A stretch of 50,230 nucleotides of DNA from Alphaproteobacteria bacterium (GCA_017302165.1 JAFLCW010000005.1:1-50230); one strand, 5' to 3'. Shown: positions 36,244 through 45,684, counted from the stretch's first letter. Notes: a model not told the origin generated them from the sequence alone. A program made the numbers and translations.

Positions 36244-37239
36244 ATGGGTCGTCCAGGTCGTCCAAAAATGCCGAAGCCGGATTTACATCCGTCTATCGAC
36301 CAGTTTCTTGATATGTTGTCTTCCGAGCGCGGAGCGGCATTAAACACACGTCATGCCTATTGGCGTGATCTGGCAGACGTCAGTTTGTATCTGAAAGGTC
36401 AGCGTAAATCGGACGTGGATAAAGCCACCACAGCCGACATCAAATCCTATCTGGAACATCTCGCGGCCAAGATCCATGTGAAAGGTAAAAACAAATCACA
36501 AATCGCGGTTCGCACGGTTGCACGCCGTTTGTCGGCTCTGCGCCAGTTCTATCGCTTTTTGGTATCGGAAAATGTTCGCAAGGATGATCCGACCACCACG
36601 ATCGACAGCCCGAAACAAGGTCGCACCCTGCCCAAAATTATGTCCGAGGCCGAGGTAACACAGCTGATTAAAACAGCCGGTGAAGGTGGTGGTGCCGACA
36701 GCATGCGTCTAGTCTGCCTTCTGGAAATGATTTACGCCACCGGTTTGCGTGTATCTGAGCTAGTGGGTTTGCCGTTGTCTTCGATTACTGAAGATGCCCA
36801 ATTCATTACGATCGAAGGTAAGGGCGGCCGTGAACGTATGGTGCCGTTATCTGAACCCGCCCAGAAGGCCATGAAAAATTATATGGCCGTTCGGACATCG
36901 TTCATCAGCCCAGATGATAAAGGCGTTCAAGCCAGATGGGTATTCCCATCCAAGACATCTGAGATCGGTCATTTGACACGTCAGCGTTTTGCCCAGTTGT
37001 TGAAAGATCTGGCACGCGCCGCCGAAGTCGATGAAGATCGCGTCAGCCCGCATGTCCTACGTCACGCTTTTGCCACGCATCTTCTGGCACGCGGAGCAGA
37101 TCTGCGCTCTGTACAAAAAATGCTGGGTCATGCCGACATTGCCACCACGCAAATTTACACGCATATGGTGGGCGATAAATTGAAAAAAACCGTGGACGAA
37201 AAACATCCGATGGCCAAAAAAGCCGGCGGAAAGCAATAA
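36244..37239 (+). CDS. xerD: Tyrosine recombinase XerD-like
   Basis: 331-residue site-specific recombinase that resolves chromosome dimers at dif with its partner. The N-terminal SAM-like core-binding domain (about 14-110) binds DNA. The catalytic residues of the C-terminal domain are Arg169 (ATGLRVSEL), Lys193, His270 and Arg273 (HVLRHAFATHLL), His296 and Tyr305 (TTQIYTHM). Length is slightly longer than the usual 300 residues owing to an N-terminal head rich in Gly, Arg and Pro and a short basic tail. AGGAG stands before the ATG. Gene context (near accA and aroK) is the alphaproteobacterial XerD one; XerC cannot be excluded from sequence alone. Confidence 0.92.
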   Translation: MGRPGRPKMPKPDLHPSIDQFLDMLSSERGAALNTRHAYWRDLADVSLYLKGQRKSDVDKATTADIKSYLEHLAAKIHVKGKNKSQIAVRTVARRLSALRQFYRFLVSENVRKDDPTTTIDSPKQGRTLPKIMSEAEVTQLIKTAGEGGGADSMRLVCLLEMIYATGLRVSELVGLPLSSITEDAQFITIEGKGGRERMVPLSEPAQKAMKNYMAVRTSFISPDDKGVQARWVFPSKTSEIGHLTRQRFAQLLKDLARAAEVDEDRVSPHVLRHAFATHLLARGADLRSVQKMLGHADIATTQIYTHMVGDKLKKTVDEKHPMAKKAGGKQ

Positions 37240-37266
37240 CGTCCTTTATTTTGACGTAATATATTT

Positions 37267-37301
37267 ATCAGGCAGATTTGGATAGCCCCAGTCTGCCTGA
37301 T
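37267..37301. terminator. Hairpin after xerD, possible terminator
   Basis: A perfect ten-base inverted repeat (ATCAGGCAGA/TCTGCCTGAT; arms 37267-37276 and 37292-37301) with a 15-base loop, followed by TTGTT. It lies 27 bases beyond the xerD stop and 42 bases before accA. The T-tract is poor but the stem is stable, so it may terminate or attenuate the xerD transcript. Confidence 0.45.
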
Positions 37302-37343
37302 TTGTTATGAAGATCGCTTGATAAACAACCCATTGAAAAAACC

Positions 37344-38288
37344 ATGAGCCAACTCGATTTTGAAAAACCGATTTTAGAACTGGAAGGCAAGATTGCCGAA
37401 CTGAAAAACGTTCAAAGCGACCAGTCGCTGAATATCGGCGAAGAAGTCTCCCGGATGCAGTCCAAGGTCTCGCGACTTCTCTCTCAAACCTATGCCAAAT
37501 TGACGCCAGCACAAAAAGTTCAAGTCGCGCGTCATGGCAACCGTCCGCATTTTCTGGATTACACCAAGGCGATGATCACAGATTTCACGCCGTTGGCGGG
37601 GGATCGGAATTTTGCGCAAGATCACGCCTTGATTGGCGGTCTCGGGCGTTTCATGGGACGATCTGTGGTTATCATGGGACAAGAACGCGGCCATGATACC
37701 GCCACGCGCATTAAACACAATTTCGGCATGACACGCCCCGAAGGGTATCGCAAAGCGCAACGCCTGATGCAGATGGCCGACCAGTTTCAAATTCCCATTA
37801 TCACGCTGGTAGATACAGCTGGTGCCTATCCCGGCAAGGATGCCGAAGAACGCGGCCAAGCCGAAGCCATCGCCAAATCCATTGAAACTTGTCTCAATGT
37901 TCGTGTGCCGATTATATCGGTTGTCATCGGCGAAGGTGGATCAGGCGGCGCGATTGCCATTGCCACCGCAGACCGCGTTTACATGTTAGAACATGCCATT
38001 TATTCCGTGATCTCCCCCGAAGGATGCGCCTCTATCCTGTGGCGAAGCGCAGAGTTCGCCGGAGACGCCGCCGCCGCTCTGAAACTCACGGCGCAGGATT
38101 TATATGAATTAAAATTGATTGATGCCATTATCCCAGAACCGCTGGGCGGCGCCCATCGTGGTCGAGACGAAGCCGTTGCCTCGGTCGCCCGTCAGATCGA
38201 CAAAGCCTTGACCCAGATGACGCCCTGGCGCGGGGACGATTTGAAACTTTCCCGCCGGAAAAAATTTCTAGCCATGGGACGCGCTTAA
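37344..38288 (+). CDS. accA: Acetyl-CoA carboxylase carboxyltransferase subunit alpha
   Basis: 314-residue subunit that with AccD transfers carboxyl from biotin to acetyl-CoA to make malonyl-CoA for fatty acid synthesis. The N-terminus LDFEKPILELEGKIAEL is family-specific. The crotonase-like core has the VDTAGAYPGKDAEERGQ segment and GEGGSGGA (oxyanion-hole glycines near 196-203). Length matches. The ribosome-binding site is weak. A possible terminator separates it from xerD, so it probably has its own promoter. It converges on the RHH regulator gene with 24 bases between stops. Confidence 0.97.
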   Translation: MSQLDFEKPILELEGKIAELKNVQSDQSLNIGEEVSRMQSKVSRLLSQTYAKLTPAQKVQVARHGNRPHFLDYTKAMITDFTPLAGDRNFAQDHALIGGLGRFMGRSVVIMGQERGHDTATRIKHNFGMTRPEGYRKAQRLMQMADQFQIPIITLVDTAGAYPGKDAEERGQAEAIAKSIETCLNVRVPIISVVIGEGGSGGAIAIATADRVYMLEHAIYSVISPEGCASILWRSAEFAGDAAAALKLTAQDLYELKLIDAIIPEPLGGAHRGRDEAVASVARQIDKALTQMTPWRGDDLKLSRRKKFLAMGRA

Positions 38289-38312
38289 AAATAGATAGGA
38301 GTGGGCTTGAGC

Positions 38313-38735
38313 CTAACGGATGGCTTGAAGCCCTTGAGGGACGGCTTGGGGGATATCCCTTAAAGACCTGATTGTTTGCGGCTTCTGTTGATCTTGACGT
38401 TTAGGATCAAACGACCAAGCCGACACCACCCCTGCCCTGATCTTCATATTTTCAAAATTGCCGTGCCCCGCGCGCTGGTGCCCGTCTTCGGTGCTGGATG
38501 CCTTGAAATACAGCATTAGAAAAACCCGTATGGCGGCCGTCAATGACGTGCGTTTATTTTTCCGAAGTCCGATTAACGAACATAAATCATGAATGGAACA
38601 GGCTTCGCGTTGGGCGATGTCCTTTAATGATTTCCACATCTCAGGCTCAAGCCGGATCGAGGTTCTTTTGCCGGATACCGTGATGTTTCGGGAAACCAGC
38701 GTACTTTTCAGGCTCATCGGCAACATATCATCCAT
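38313..38735 (-). CDS. Ribbon-helix-helix (RHH_4-type) DNA-binding protein
   Basis: 140-residue protein. Residues about 14-80 form a ribbon-helix-helix-like domain typical of the alphaproteobacterial RHH_4 group: a basic beta strand (RNITVSGKRTSIRLE) and two helices (PEMWKSLKDIAQREA and RTSLTAAIRVFLMLYF). The C-terminal 55 residues are basic and Gln/Arg-rich and look disordered. The ATG at 38735 with AAGGGGA upstream is chosen; a longer frame to 38801 adds a Cys-rich leader unlike the family. A perfect inverted repeat lies 76-102 bases upstream of the start and is a plausible binding site for the protein. Target and function are unknown. Confidence 0.8.
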   Translation of the reverse strand: MDDMLPMSLKSTLVSRNITVSGKRTSIRLEPEMWKSLKDIAQREACSIHDLCSLIGLRKNKRTSLTAAIRVFLMLYFKASSTEDGHQRAGHGNFENMKIRAGVVSAWSFDPKRQDQQKPQTIRSLRDIPQAVPQGLQAIR

Positions 38736-38810
38736 GCGTAAATCCCCTTGTATGCTTATGGCGTTGCAACAACACATATTAACGTACTCGCCATGATACA
38801 TGGGTGTATA

Positions 38811-38837
38811 TTAAATACAACCATATGTTGTATTTAA
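38811..38837. promoter_or_regulatory. Perfect 11-base inverted repeat upstream of the RHH gene, candidate operator
   Basis: Arms TTAAATACAAC (38811-38821) and GTTGTATTTAA (38827-38837) flank a five-base CATAT centre. The site lies 76-102 bases upstream of the RHH gene start and 20 bases after the bolA stop, with both genes on the minus strand. RHH proteins bind short inverted or tandem repeats as dimers, so autoregulation is a natural reading. It is not followed by a T-tract, so a terminator for bolA is the weaker alternative. Confidence 0.5.
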
Positions 38838-38857
38838 GTTTGCACTAATAAATTGAT

Positions 38858-39130
38858 TTATTTATATTCTGAGGGTGAAAAAGCCTGAATTGACAAGGCA
38901 TGAAGCCCTTTTTTGAAGACAGGTTCCAGTGCCTCGTTAATCATACGATGGCGTGCAAGACGCGCACAGTTTTCAAACCGGGCTGATACCACGATGATTC
39001 GAAAATGGCTCTCCCCCGTTCCATTATCACCGGCATGTCCGGCGTGTTTATGGCTTTCATTGATGACCTCAATAACCTCTGGAGCCATTGCCTCTATCAC
39101 CCGTGTTTTGATCTCTTCCGCCAATGCCAT
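38858..39130 (-). CDS. BolA-family protein
   Basis: 90-residue BolA-type protein with the class II KH-like fold. The ATG at 39130 gives the normal N-terminus (a helix from about residue 4, then VIEVINESHKHAGHAG, the BolA signature region near 19-35). The HFRIIVVSARFENCARLARHRMINEAL segment follows with the conserved Arg-His. A longer frame to 39295 would run into the divergent J-domain gene and is rejected. BolA proteins with monothiol glutaredoxins handle iron-sulfur clusters; one also affects cell shape in E. coli. It is divergent from the J-domain gene, the usual arrangement in this class. Confidence 0.9.
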   Translation of the reverse strand: MALAEEIKTRVIEAMAPEVIEVINESHKHAGHAGDNGTGESHFRIIVVSARFENCARLARHRMINEALEPVFKKGLHALSIQAFSPSEYK

Positions 39131-39195
39131 TGTTTTCGCCGTTTTTATATCCAAATGATTGCCGTAAAGCCCGGAAATCATCATAATGGATAGAT

Positions 39196-39789
39196 ATGCC
39201 AAAAATACAACTAAAACCCAAATCACCCGAATTCGCCGAGCCCCATAAACCGGCCGCCAAGCCCCGCGCCTGCGATATGCCCGGTTGCCGGGCACACGGG
39301 GAGCATAAAGCCCCTAAGGACAGATCCTTATCTGACCATTACTGGTTTTGCATAGATCACGTGCGGGAATATAACAACGCATGGGATTTCTTTTCTGGCA
39401 TGAACCCGTCTGAGGTGGAAGACCATATCCTCAAAAGCCTTTATGGCGATCGCCCCACATGGAAATACGGGGTTAATGGCGAAGACCCGGCCGAAGCCTT
39501 GCGTAATGCCGCGTGGCGGGCACAATATTTCCGGGAGGATGATCCCCCGCCGCGGTCAAAAACGCCGACACTGGATCGCACGACACCTGAATTTGAAGCC
39601 CTTGTTATTTTCGGGCTGGAGCCGCCCATCGACATGAAAATGATCAAGGCGCGGTACAAAGAGCTGGCCAAAAAACACCACCCAGACCTTAATCAAGGCG
39701 ACCCGCAGGCCGAAGAACGCTTGAAGCGGATCAACATGGCCTATACGATCTTGAAACTGGCCGAAGAGAAATTTGCCCAGATGATATAA
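39196..39789 (+). CDS. J-domain protein (DnaJ-like), alphaproteobacterial type
   Basis: 197-residue protein with a C-terminal J domain (about 140-195) containing the HPD motif in AKKHHPDLNQGD, which stimulates DnaK ATPase. The N-terminal 110 residues are a region specific to alphaproteobacterial relatives. It has Cys and His positions (CDMPGCRAHGEHKAP, then FCIDHVREYN) that could bind a metal. It lies between bolA (divergent) and cobS, 19 bases before the latter, an arrangement conserved across the class. The client protein is unknown; a role in assembling the neighbouring CobS/CobT complex is speculation. Confidence 0.9.
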   Translation: MPKIQLKPKSPEFAEPHKPAAKPRACDMPGCRAHGEHKAPKDRSLSDHYWFCIDHVREYNNAWDFFSGMNPSEVEDHILKSLYGDRPTWKYGVNGEDPAEALRNAAWRAQYFREDDPPPRSKTPTLDRTTPEFEALVIFGLEPPIDMKMIKARYKELAKKHHPDLNQGDPQAEERLKRINMAYTILKLAEEKFAQMI

Positions 39790-39808
39790 CCTCAAAAGGT
39801 CTACTGAT

Positions 39809-40834
39809 ATGTCTGAAAATGTTGAAAATTTGAAAAAAGAGCCTATGAGCGCGTCTTTCGACATCACCCGTGTCGTCAACAAAGAAGGGAAATATACATC
39901 CATCCCTGATAAGAAATTTGATGTGCGGGAGACATTCGGGATTGATGTAGATTGGCAGGTGCCGGGATTTAAAGACGAAAACCAGAACGTCCCGGATATT
40001 GATAAAACCTATCAATTTGACCCCACCACCACGATGGCCATTCTGGCCGGTTTTGCCAATAACCGACGCGTGATGGTTCAGGGATATCACGGCACCGGGA
40101 AATCCACCCATATTGAACAGGTAGCGGCTCGCCTGAATTGGCCGTGTGTTCGGATCAACCTTGACTCACATGTCTCGCGTATTGATTTGCTGGGTAAGGA
40201 TATGATCGTGCTGGCCGATGGCAAGCAAATCACACGCTATCAAGAAGGTCTTCTTCCGTGGGCGATACAAAATCCTGTCGCGTTGGTATTCGATGAATAT
40301 GATGCCGGGCGCCCTGATGTTATGTTCGTGATCCAGCGCGTGCTGGAAGCCGATGGACGATTAACCCTTTTAGATCAAAATAAAATCATTCGTCCACATC
40401 CTGCCTTTCGGCTTTTTGCCACGGCGAATACTGTTGGCTTGGGGGATACAACCGGGCTTTATCACGGCACCCAGCAGATCAATCAGGCACAGATGGATCG
40501 GTGGAATATCGTGGCACAACTGAATTATATGCCCCATGAAAAAGAATGTGGGATCATCACGGCCAAAGTGCCCGCGATGAATACAGTTAAGGGCAAAGAA
40601 ACCGTTTCCGCCATGGTGCGGCTGGCCGAACTGACCCGAAATGGATTTATCAATGGTGACATTTCAACCCTCATGTCACCCCGGACAGTCCTCAGCTGGG
40701 CAGATAACATGCAGATATTCGGCGATCGTGAATTGGCGTTTAAATATGCCTTTTTGAATAAATGCGATGAAACCGAATGGCCGACGCTGGCGGAATATTA
40801 CCAGCGTTGCTTTGGTGTGGAATTGCTGAAATAA
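39809..40834 (+). CDS. cobS: AAA+ ATPase CobS (cobaltochelatase-type)
   Basis: 341-residue MoxR/CobS-type AAA+ ATPase. Walker [10 protein letters not shown] lies near 92-100, Walker B VFDEYDAG near 158-165 and sensor residues follow. With CobT it forms the ring that powers CobN in aerobic cobalt insertion into hydrogenobyrinic acid diamide. The preceding J-domain gene and following cobT are as expected. No cobN or other cobalamin gene is in the window, so involvement in B12 synthesis here is not shown; a second role for CobS/CobT-type pairs is possible. Confidence 0.92.
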   Translation: MSENVENLKKEPMSASFDITRVVNKEGKYTSIPDKKFDVRETFGIDVDWQVPGFKDENQNVPDIDKTYQFDPTTTMAILAGFANNRRVMVQGYHGTGKSTHIEQVAARLNWPCVRINLDSHVSRIDLLGKDMIVLADGKQITRYQEGLLPWAIQNPVALVFDEYDAGRPDVMFVIQRVLEADGRLTLLDQNKIIRPHPAFRLFATANTVGLGDTTGLYHGTQQINQAQMDRWNIVAQLNYMPHEKECGIITAKVPAMNTVKGKETVSAMVRLAELTRNGFINGDISTLMSPRTVLSWADNMQIFGDRELAFKYAFLNKCDETEWPTLAEYYQRCFGVELLK

Positions 40835-40836
40835 CC

Positions 40837-42669
40837 GTGTCAAAAACAAACGATACCACCGAAGATTTTAAATCGGCCACGGCCTCTACCTTGCGTGCCC
40901 TTGCCGGGCATAAACACACCGATGTAACATTTTCAGCAACCGAAACCATTGACCGCCCGACGCGCGCCACGCATGAACGTGCGCGTTTGCCTTTACCCGG
41001 GGTGGGGATGGATTCTAAAACACGCCAAACTCTGCGCGGGTCAGCCGATGCCAAAGCCTTACATTTAAAACATCATAACCAGACCCTACATCGTCAGAAC
41101 GCACCGATGGATTTAACGGCCTCAGCCGTATTTGATGCGTTGGAACAAGCCCGCGTTGAATCTCTGGGGATGAACGCCCTGCCCGGGGTCGCGCATAATT
41201 TAAATCATCTGCTGGATGAAAAATGTAAAAAACTCGGTTTTTCGGCCATGGATCATCGGGACGACACCGACATGCCGGCGGCGGTGCATGTGTTGGCGCG
41301 TTTGGCCTTAACCGGGGAGCCTGTCCCGGCCAGTGCCAAAAATCTTCTGGCACTCTGGACGCCGTTCATCACCGAAAAATTAGGCACACAGGGATTTTCA
41401 AATCTTCGGGATACGTTGTCTCATCAATTAAAATTTGCAGACCAAGCCAAAAAATTAATCGCGAAATTGGGGTTAATCCCTGCCCTTCCGGATGATGATG
41501 CGGGCGACAACACGGCACAATCAAATGACCAGCTTTCCTCGCCCCCGGACGGTGCAGACCAAAATAATCCGCCAGAAACCATGAAAGGCCAGCAAGCGCA
41601 AGACGCCGCAGATGATAGTGAATTCGCGCAAAGCGATAATGCCGACGGCATGGACGGCATGGAGCAGACTGCTCCTAATTTAGAACAGTCAGATGCCGAT
41701 ACGCCGGGCGAACTTAAAAACACCCCCCGCGGCGCTTCTGGCCCGGGCGGCAGATATACAATTTATACAACCCAATTTGATGAAATCGTCGATGCCGCAA
41801 CTTTGGCTCCGCCGGATGAACTCTCCAGGCTACGTGCCTTACTCGATCAACAATTGGGCACCCTACATGCCCTTGTGGCCAAACTGGCAAACCGGCTTCA
41901 GCGCAAATTAATGGCCAAGCAAAGCCGGTCATGGCTGTTTGACCAAGAAGAGGGCTATATCGATAGCGCCAAGCTCTCGCGCATGATTGCCAATCCCACC
42001 ATTCAGTTGACTTTCAAAAAGGAGAAAGAAACGGAGTTTCGGGATACAGTTGTCACCCTGTTGATTGATAATTCCGGATCCATGCGGGGGCGGCCGATTG
42101 CCATTGCGGCCATATGCGCAGATATTCTGGCACGCACCCTCGAGAGATGCGGCGTAAAAGTCGAAATTTTGGGGTTCACCACCCGGGCGTGGAAGGGGGG
42201 GAAATCACGCGATCTCTGGATTACGGATGGACGGCCAGATAGGCCGGGACGTTTGAATGATTTACGGCATATTATTTACAAATCCGCAGACAGTCCTTTA
42301 CGCCGCTCACGTAAAAATTTAGGGCTGATGCTTAAAGAAGGCATTCTGAAAGAAAACATCGATGGTGAGGCCTTGGTCTGGGCGCACAACCGCTTGTCGC
42401 GCCGCTCAGAAAAACGAAAATTATTGATGGTCATTTCTGATGGCGCGCCCGTGGATGACTCCACCCTATCTGTCAATCCGGCCAATATGCTGGAATCAGA
42501 TTTGCGTCAGGTGATTGCCTGGATTGAAAATCTAGGACAGGTTGAATTAACGGCGATCGGCATTGGCCATGATGTCACCCGTTATTATGCGAGAGCGATG
42601 ACTATCGCCGATGCCGATGAACTCGCGAGTGCCCTTGTGGAACGGCTTGAAAAAATATTTGCCGTCTAG
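40837..42669 (+). CDS. cobT: Cobaltochelatase-type subunit CobT, with VWA domain
   Basis: 610-residue partner of CobS. The GTG at 40837 is two bases after the cobS stop and is chosen over an earlier ATG inside cobS. The N-terminal helical domain (1-205) is followed by a long acidic, low-complexity stretch (about 215-305, rich in Asp, Gln and Asn) and a C-terminal von Willebrand A domain with a MIDAS motif DNSGS near 410, which contacts CobN in the known enzyme. Length is near the family's 600-630. Its stop TAG overlaps the opposing VWA gene stop in CTAG. The real role depends on whether a cobN exists elsewhere. Confidence 0.92.
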   Translation: MSKTNDTTEDFKSATASTLRALAGHKHTDVTFSATETIDRPTRATHERARLPLPGVGMDSKTRQTLRGSADAKALHLKHHNQTLHRQNAPMDLTASAVFDALEQARVESLGMNALPGVAHNLNHLLDEKCKKLGFSAMDHRDDTDMPAAVHVLARLALTGEPVPASAKNLLALWTPFITEKLGTQGFSNLRDTLSHQLKFADQAKKLIAKLGLIPALPDDDAGDNTAQSNDQLSSPPDGADQNNPPETMKGQQAQDAADDSEFAQSDNADGMDGMEQTAPNLEQSDADTPGELKNTPRGASGPGGRYTIYTTQFDEIVDAATLAPPDELSRLRALLDQQLGTLHALVAKLANRLQRKLMAKQSRSWLFDQEEGYIDSAKLSRMIANPTIQLTFKKEKETEFRDTVVTLLIDNSGSMRGRPIAIAAICADILARTLERCGVKVEILGFTTRAWKGGKSRDLWITDGRPDRPGRLNDLRHIIYKSADSPLRRSRKNLGLMLKEGILKENIDGEALVWAHNRLSRRSEKRKLLMVISDGAPVDDSTLSVNPANMLESDLRQVIAWIENLGQVELTAIGIGHDVTRYYARAMTIADADELASALVERLEKIFAV

Positions 42670-43568
42670 CGGGGCAAGGCCGCGAAATCCACCCGTCCAA
42701 AATTAACTTTGGTCACAACTTGATAGGATGGCGTACCAATACCAGACATTTCTATGACCAGTTTTTGCCGGTGCATCATACGGGCGATATTGTACCCCTC
42801 TCCCTGTATGGCATCCAGATCACTCACATCGACTTTAAAAAAGCGCCCAGGCTCTGCCGGATTTTGTTTATTTTCAATTTTACGTGTGGCCTGCTCATGG
42901 TAATCCGGGGTGATGGCAAACTCTTTCGCCCATTTGGCAAGATCTGCGTTTTGTCCACCCAATTGAATGCCAAAAATATTGATCGTATAGCCTTTTAATG
43001 TGGCCGCATCCCGGGCGGCACCCATCACTGGGAACATAGGTGGGCAGTTATAAGCTTGGGCACATCGGCCACGCGCATTGTTTGTACCATCTGTGACGAT
43101 ATTAATTTTTCGGCGTTCCGCCCGACATGTATCCAGTTTGCCAATCGCATCTATAACAAAGTTTTGCGTCAGGGTATAACCTGACCCTTGCCGTGCGCTC
43201 TGTCTGATAGCTTGAGCCAGTTCAAAACGATTTTGTTCATCTATCACTGCCCAGCCCGTGATCGGTTTGACGGTATCGTCAAAATAACTGAGCGAATATA
43301 GCACGCGTTTGTGACGTCCCAACTTTAAGGCATTGCCAAACTCATCTGACTCCAAGGAACTCGCGATCATGTCTTGCAATTTTCTCAGGCGGCGGTCTTC
43401 CATGGAAATACTGGTATCCAGACCCTCCACAATACAGGCGTCATACCCAATGTTACCCGGGGGCAGATTAACCGTTTCCAATTTCACCGTTTGCCCCATA
43501 GCCTGAGACATAAATACGGCTAAACTGATGCCCGCCACACTTGAAAACGCTCGATTTGACAGTTTCAT
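42666..43568 (-). CDS. Secreted VWA-domain protein (DUF1194-like)
   Basis: 300-residue exported protein. A signal peptide covers about 1-25 ([15 protein letters not shown]), followed by a von Willebrand A domain beginning near 38 with MIDAS variant DTSIS at 51-55 (the usual form is DxSxS). The middle contains [18 protein letters not shown], the strand and metal loop typical of VWA folds, and several cysteines that may form disulfides. This resembles the DUF1194 secreted VWA family. A strong ribosome-binding site GGGAGG precedes the ATG at 43568. It converges on cobT with the two stops sharing CTAG. Function is unknown; VWA domains usually mediate protein contacts with bound metal. Confidence 0.82.
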   Translation of the reverse strand: MKLSNRAFSSVAGISLAVFMSQAMGQTVKLETVNLPPGNIGYDACIVEGLDTSISMEDRRLRKLQDMIASSLESDEFGNALKLGRHKRVLYSLSYFDDTVKPITGWAVIDEQNRFELAQAIRQSARQGSGYTLTQNFVIDAIGKLDTCRAERRKINIVTDGTNNARGRCAQAYNCPPMFPVMGAARDAATLKGYTINIFGIQLGGQNADLAKWAKEFAITPDYHEQATRKIENKQNPAEPGRFFKVDVSDLDAIQGEGYNIARMMHRQKLVIEMSGIGTPSYQVVTKVNFGRVDFAALPR

Positions 43569-43717
43569 TATGCATACCTCCCATTTGAATTATTGTTATC
43601 TCAAGCAAACTCCTTTGCTTTAAGGGGTTCAAATTGAAATATTATTATAAAATATATTATCCACATCTGATTTAACGGATCTCGACTTACCCCCCTAACC
43701 CCGGTATAGAAACGGGC

Positions 43718-45034
43718 ATGAGTGAGAACATCAAAAGAATCTACAAGCCCAAGGCCATTAGCGGTTTTCCGGAGTGGCTTCCCGAAGAACGTCTGGTCGA
43801 ACAAAAATGGTTCGACCATATTCGCCGGGTCTTTGAATCCTATGGTTTTTGTTCGATTGAAACGCCGAGCGTTGAAGAAATTGATGTGCTTTTGGCCAAG
43901 GGCGAAGTGGACAAAGAAATCTATGCGTTGGAACGTCTGCATAAGGATGAACATGACAAAGGGGAGTCGCGCCTAGCGTTACATTTTGATCAAACAGTGC
44001 CCCTCGCCCGATATGTCGCCCAGCATTTTAACGAACTGACATTCCCGTTTAAACGGTATCAAATGCAACGTGTCTGGCGCGGCGAACGTCCGCAAATGGG
44101 GCGTATGCGTGAATTTTATCAATGCGACATCGATGTTATTCATGTCGATAACCTGCCCATTTCATTCGATGCCGAAGTGGCCGCCATTATGTACGAAGTG
44201 CTTGAAGGGCTGAATATCGGCAGAGCACAGCTACGTATTAACAACAGAAAAATCCTCACCGGGCTTCTCGAAACCATGAATATTCGTGATATCACCCCGG
44301 TCACGCGTGCCGTGGATAAGCTTGAAAAAATTGGTGATTTCTTGGTGATCGCCGAACTTCGTCAGGCCGGGCTAAACGAGGCACAATCCCAGAAAGTTTT
44401 AAATCTGGCACAACAAAAAGGCACGGCCGCCGATATTAAACGGATATCCTGTGAAAATGCCACAATGACCCAAGGCGCGGAAGAACTTGTATATGTTCTG
44501 GATCATTTGGCGCATCTTCCCGCCCATGGTGTGATTGCCGATTTGTCGATTGTCCGGGGGCTCGATTACTATACCGGTACCGTGTATGAGACGAAGTTAT
44601 TGGATGTACCGGAATTTACAGGATCTGTGTGCTCCGGCGGGCGATATGATGATCTGGCCGGGTCCTATATCAATAAACACCTACCCGGGGTGGGAATATC
44701 GTTGGGGTTTTCACGGCTCTTTGATGTGATCCGTCAGACACGGCCAGAACTGATGGGGATTGGCCCCAAGGGCCCTGCCGAAATTCTGATGGTTATCCCG
44801 GATGAAAATAAACGTGCCCTCGCTTCGGAAACAGCCCGAACCCTCAGACGCCGGGGGTTTAAGGTCGAGATGTATCACGCCGCACAGAAGATCAAAAAAC
44901 AATTGGAATATGCGTCGAAAAAACTGATACCCTTTGTGTGGTTTCCGCCCTTTGAAGACGGCAAACCGCATGAAGTCAAAAATATGTCCACTGGCGAACA
45001 AATTACCTCGACCCCTGAAACATGGAAGGCCTGA
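43718..45034 (+). CDS. hisS: Histidine--tRNA ligase
   Basis: 438-residue class II aminoacyl-tRNA synthetase. Motif 2 and the histidine-binding segment RGLDYYTGTVYE (about 284-295) are present. Residues 88-100 read LHFDQTVPLARYV, and the following QRVWRGERPQMGRMREFYQCDID is a form seen in Actinobacteria and some other lineages, in place of the LRPEGT form of E. coli. The C-terminal anticodon-binding domain (about 340-438) is present. Start ATG at 43718 fits the family N-terminus, and the stop is one base before the next gene's start codon. A promoter should lie in the 149 bases shared with the divergent VWA gene. Confidence 0.95.
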   Translation: MSENIKRIYKPKAISGFPEWLPEERLVEQKWFDHIRRVFESYGFCSIETPSVEEIDVLLAKGEVDKEIYALERLHKDEHDKGESRLALHFDQTVPLARYVAQHFNELTFPFKRYQMQRVWRGERPQMGRMREFYQCDIDVIHVDNLPISFDAEVAAIMYEVLEGLNIGRAQLRINNRKILTGLLETMNIRDITPVTRAVDKLEKIGDFLVIAELRQAGLNEAQSQKVLNLAQQKGTAADIKRISCENATMTQGAEELVYVLDHLAHLPAHGVIADLSIVRGLDYYTGTVYETKLLDVPEFTGSVCSGGRYDDLAGSYINKHLPGVGISLGFSRLFDVIRQTRPELMGIGPKGPAEILMVIPDENKRALASETARTLRRRGFKVEMYHAAQKIKKQLEYASKKLIPFVWFPPFEDGKPHEVKNMSTGEQITSTPETWKA

Positions 45035-45035
45035 T

Positions 45036-45674
45036 ATGAATAAATATTCACTGATTTTATGCCTGCCCCTTTTTCTCATGGGGATTATGACCCCTACCCT
45101 GTCGATGTCTCAGGAGCCCCCGCCAGAGCCCGCGGCAAAAACGGAAGTCGCCCCCCCCACTGCTTCTGCGACATACGCCCCGGATTTTTGTGATTTTGAA
45201 ATCACCTTTCCCGAAGAACCTTATAAGAATAAACGATGCCCCGATGGCGGGACGCAATGTTACGACATCATGTCCTACACAATGGTTTATGATTTTAAAA
45301 CGACCGTAGATATCAGCGTGAATTGTGTACCGGCCACACCCGAAAGCTATGCCCGGTACGATGAAAATACAATGCGCACCGCCCTTCAAGGCATGGCAAC
45401 ACGCAATAACATTGAAACCCCGAACATCAATTATGCTGAACGGGACGGTATCCGGCAGGCCAGCCTATCCGGCACCGGCAAGGCAGGACGTCAGGATAAA
45501 ATCTTTACATCGCAATTATGGGTGGGACCCAATTCCGTCTTCACGGTACAGGCAGAAATCATTGGGGTCGCGCACGATTCAGCCGATGCGTCCTTTGCTC
45601 AAATCCTCAAAAGCATCGTGAAAAAAGAGGGTAAGCAACTTCCCAAACCTGAACCTGCCACCCCGATTAATTAG
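45036..45674 (+). CDS. Secreted protein of unknown function downstream of hisS
   Basis: 212-residue protein. The ATG at 45036 starts a signal peptide (about 1-25, cleavage near SMSQ). A Pro/Ala/Thr-rich region (27-48) follows, and then a single beta-rich domain with four cysteines in its first half (FCDFE, RCPDGGTQCYD, NCVPATPE), likely disulfide-bonded in the periplasm. GGAAGG precedes the ATG. It starts one base after the hisS stop and so is probably translated with it. No family recognised. It converges with sufE with 10 bases between stops. Confidence 0.75.
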   Translation: MNKYSLILCLPLFLMGIMTPTLSMSQEPPPEPAAKTEVAPPTASATYAPDFCDFEITFPEEPYKNKRCPDGGTQCYDIMSYTMVYDFKTTVDISVNCVPATPESYARYDENTMRTALQGMATRNNIETPNINYAERDGIRQASLSGTGKAGRQDKIFTSQLWVGPNSVFTVQAEIIGVAHDSADASFAQILKSIVKKEGKQLPKPEPATPIN

Positions 45675-45684
45675 GTCAGCGTTT

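Noticed and set aside
36244..37239. Tyrosine recombinase as a sign of an integrated element
   Set aside because: Its sequence and neighbours (accA, aroK) are those of the housekeeping XerD; no attachment sites, cargo genes or tRNA are near.
43603..43620. Seven-base stem hairpin in the leader of the secreted VWA gene
   Set aside because: Arms this short with free loop size are expected by chance in intergenic DNA; no T-tract or known element matches.
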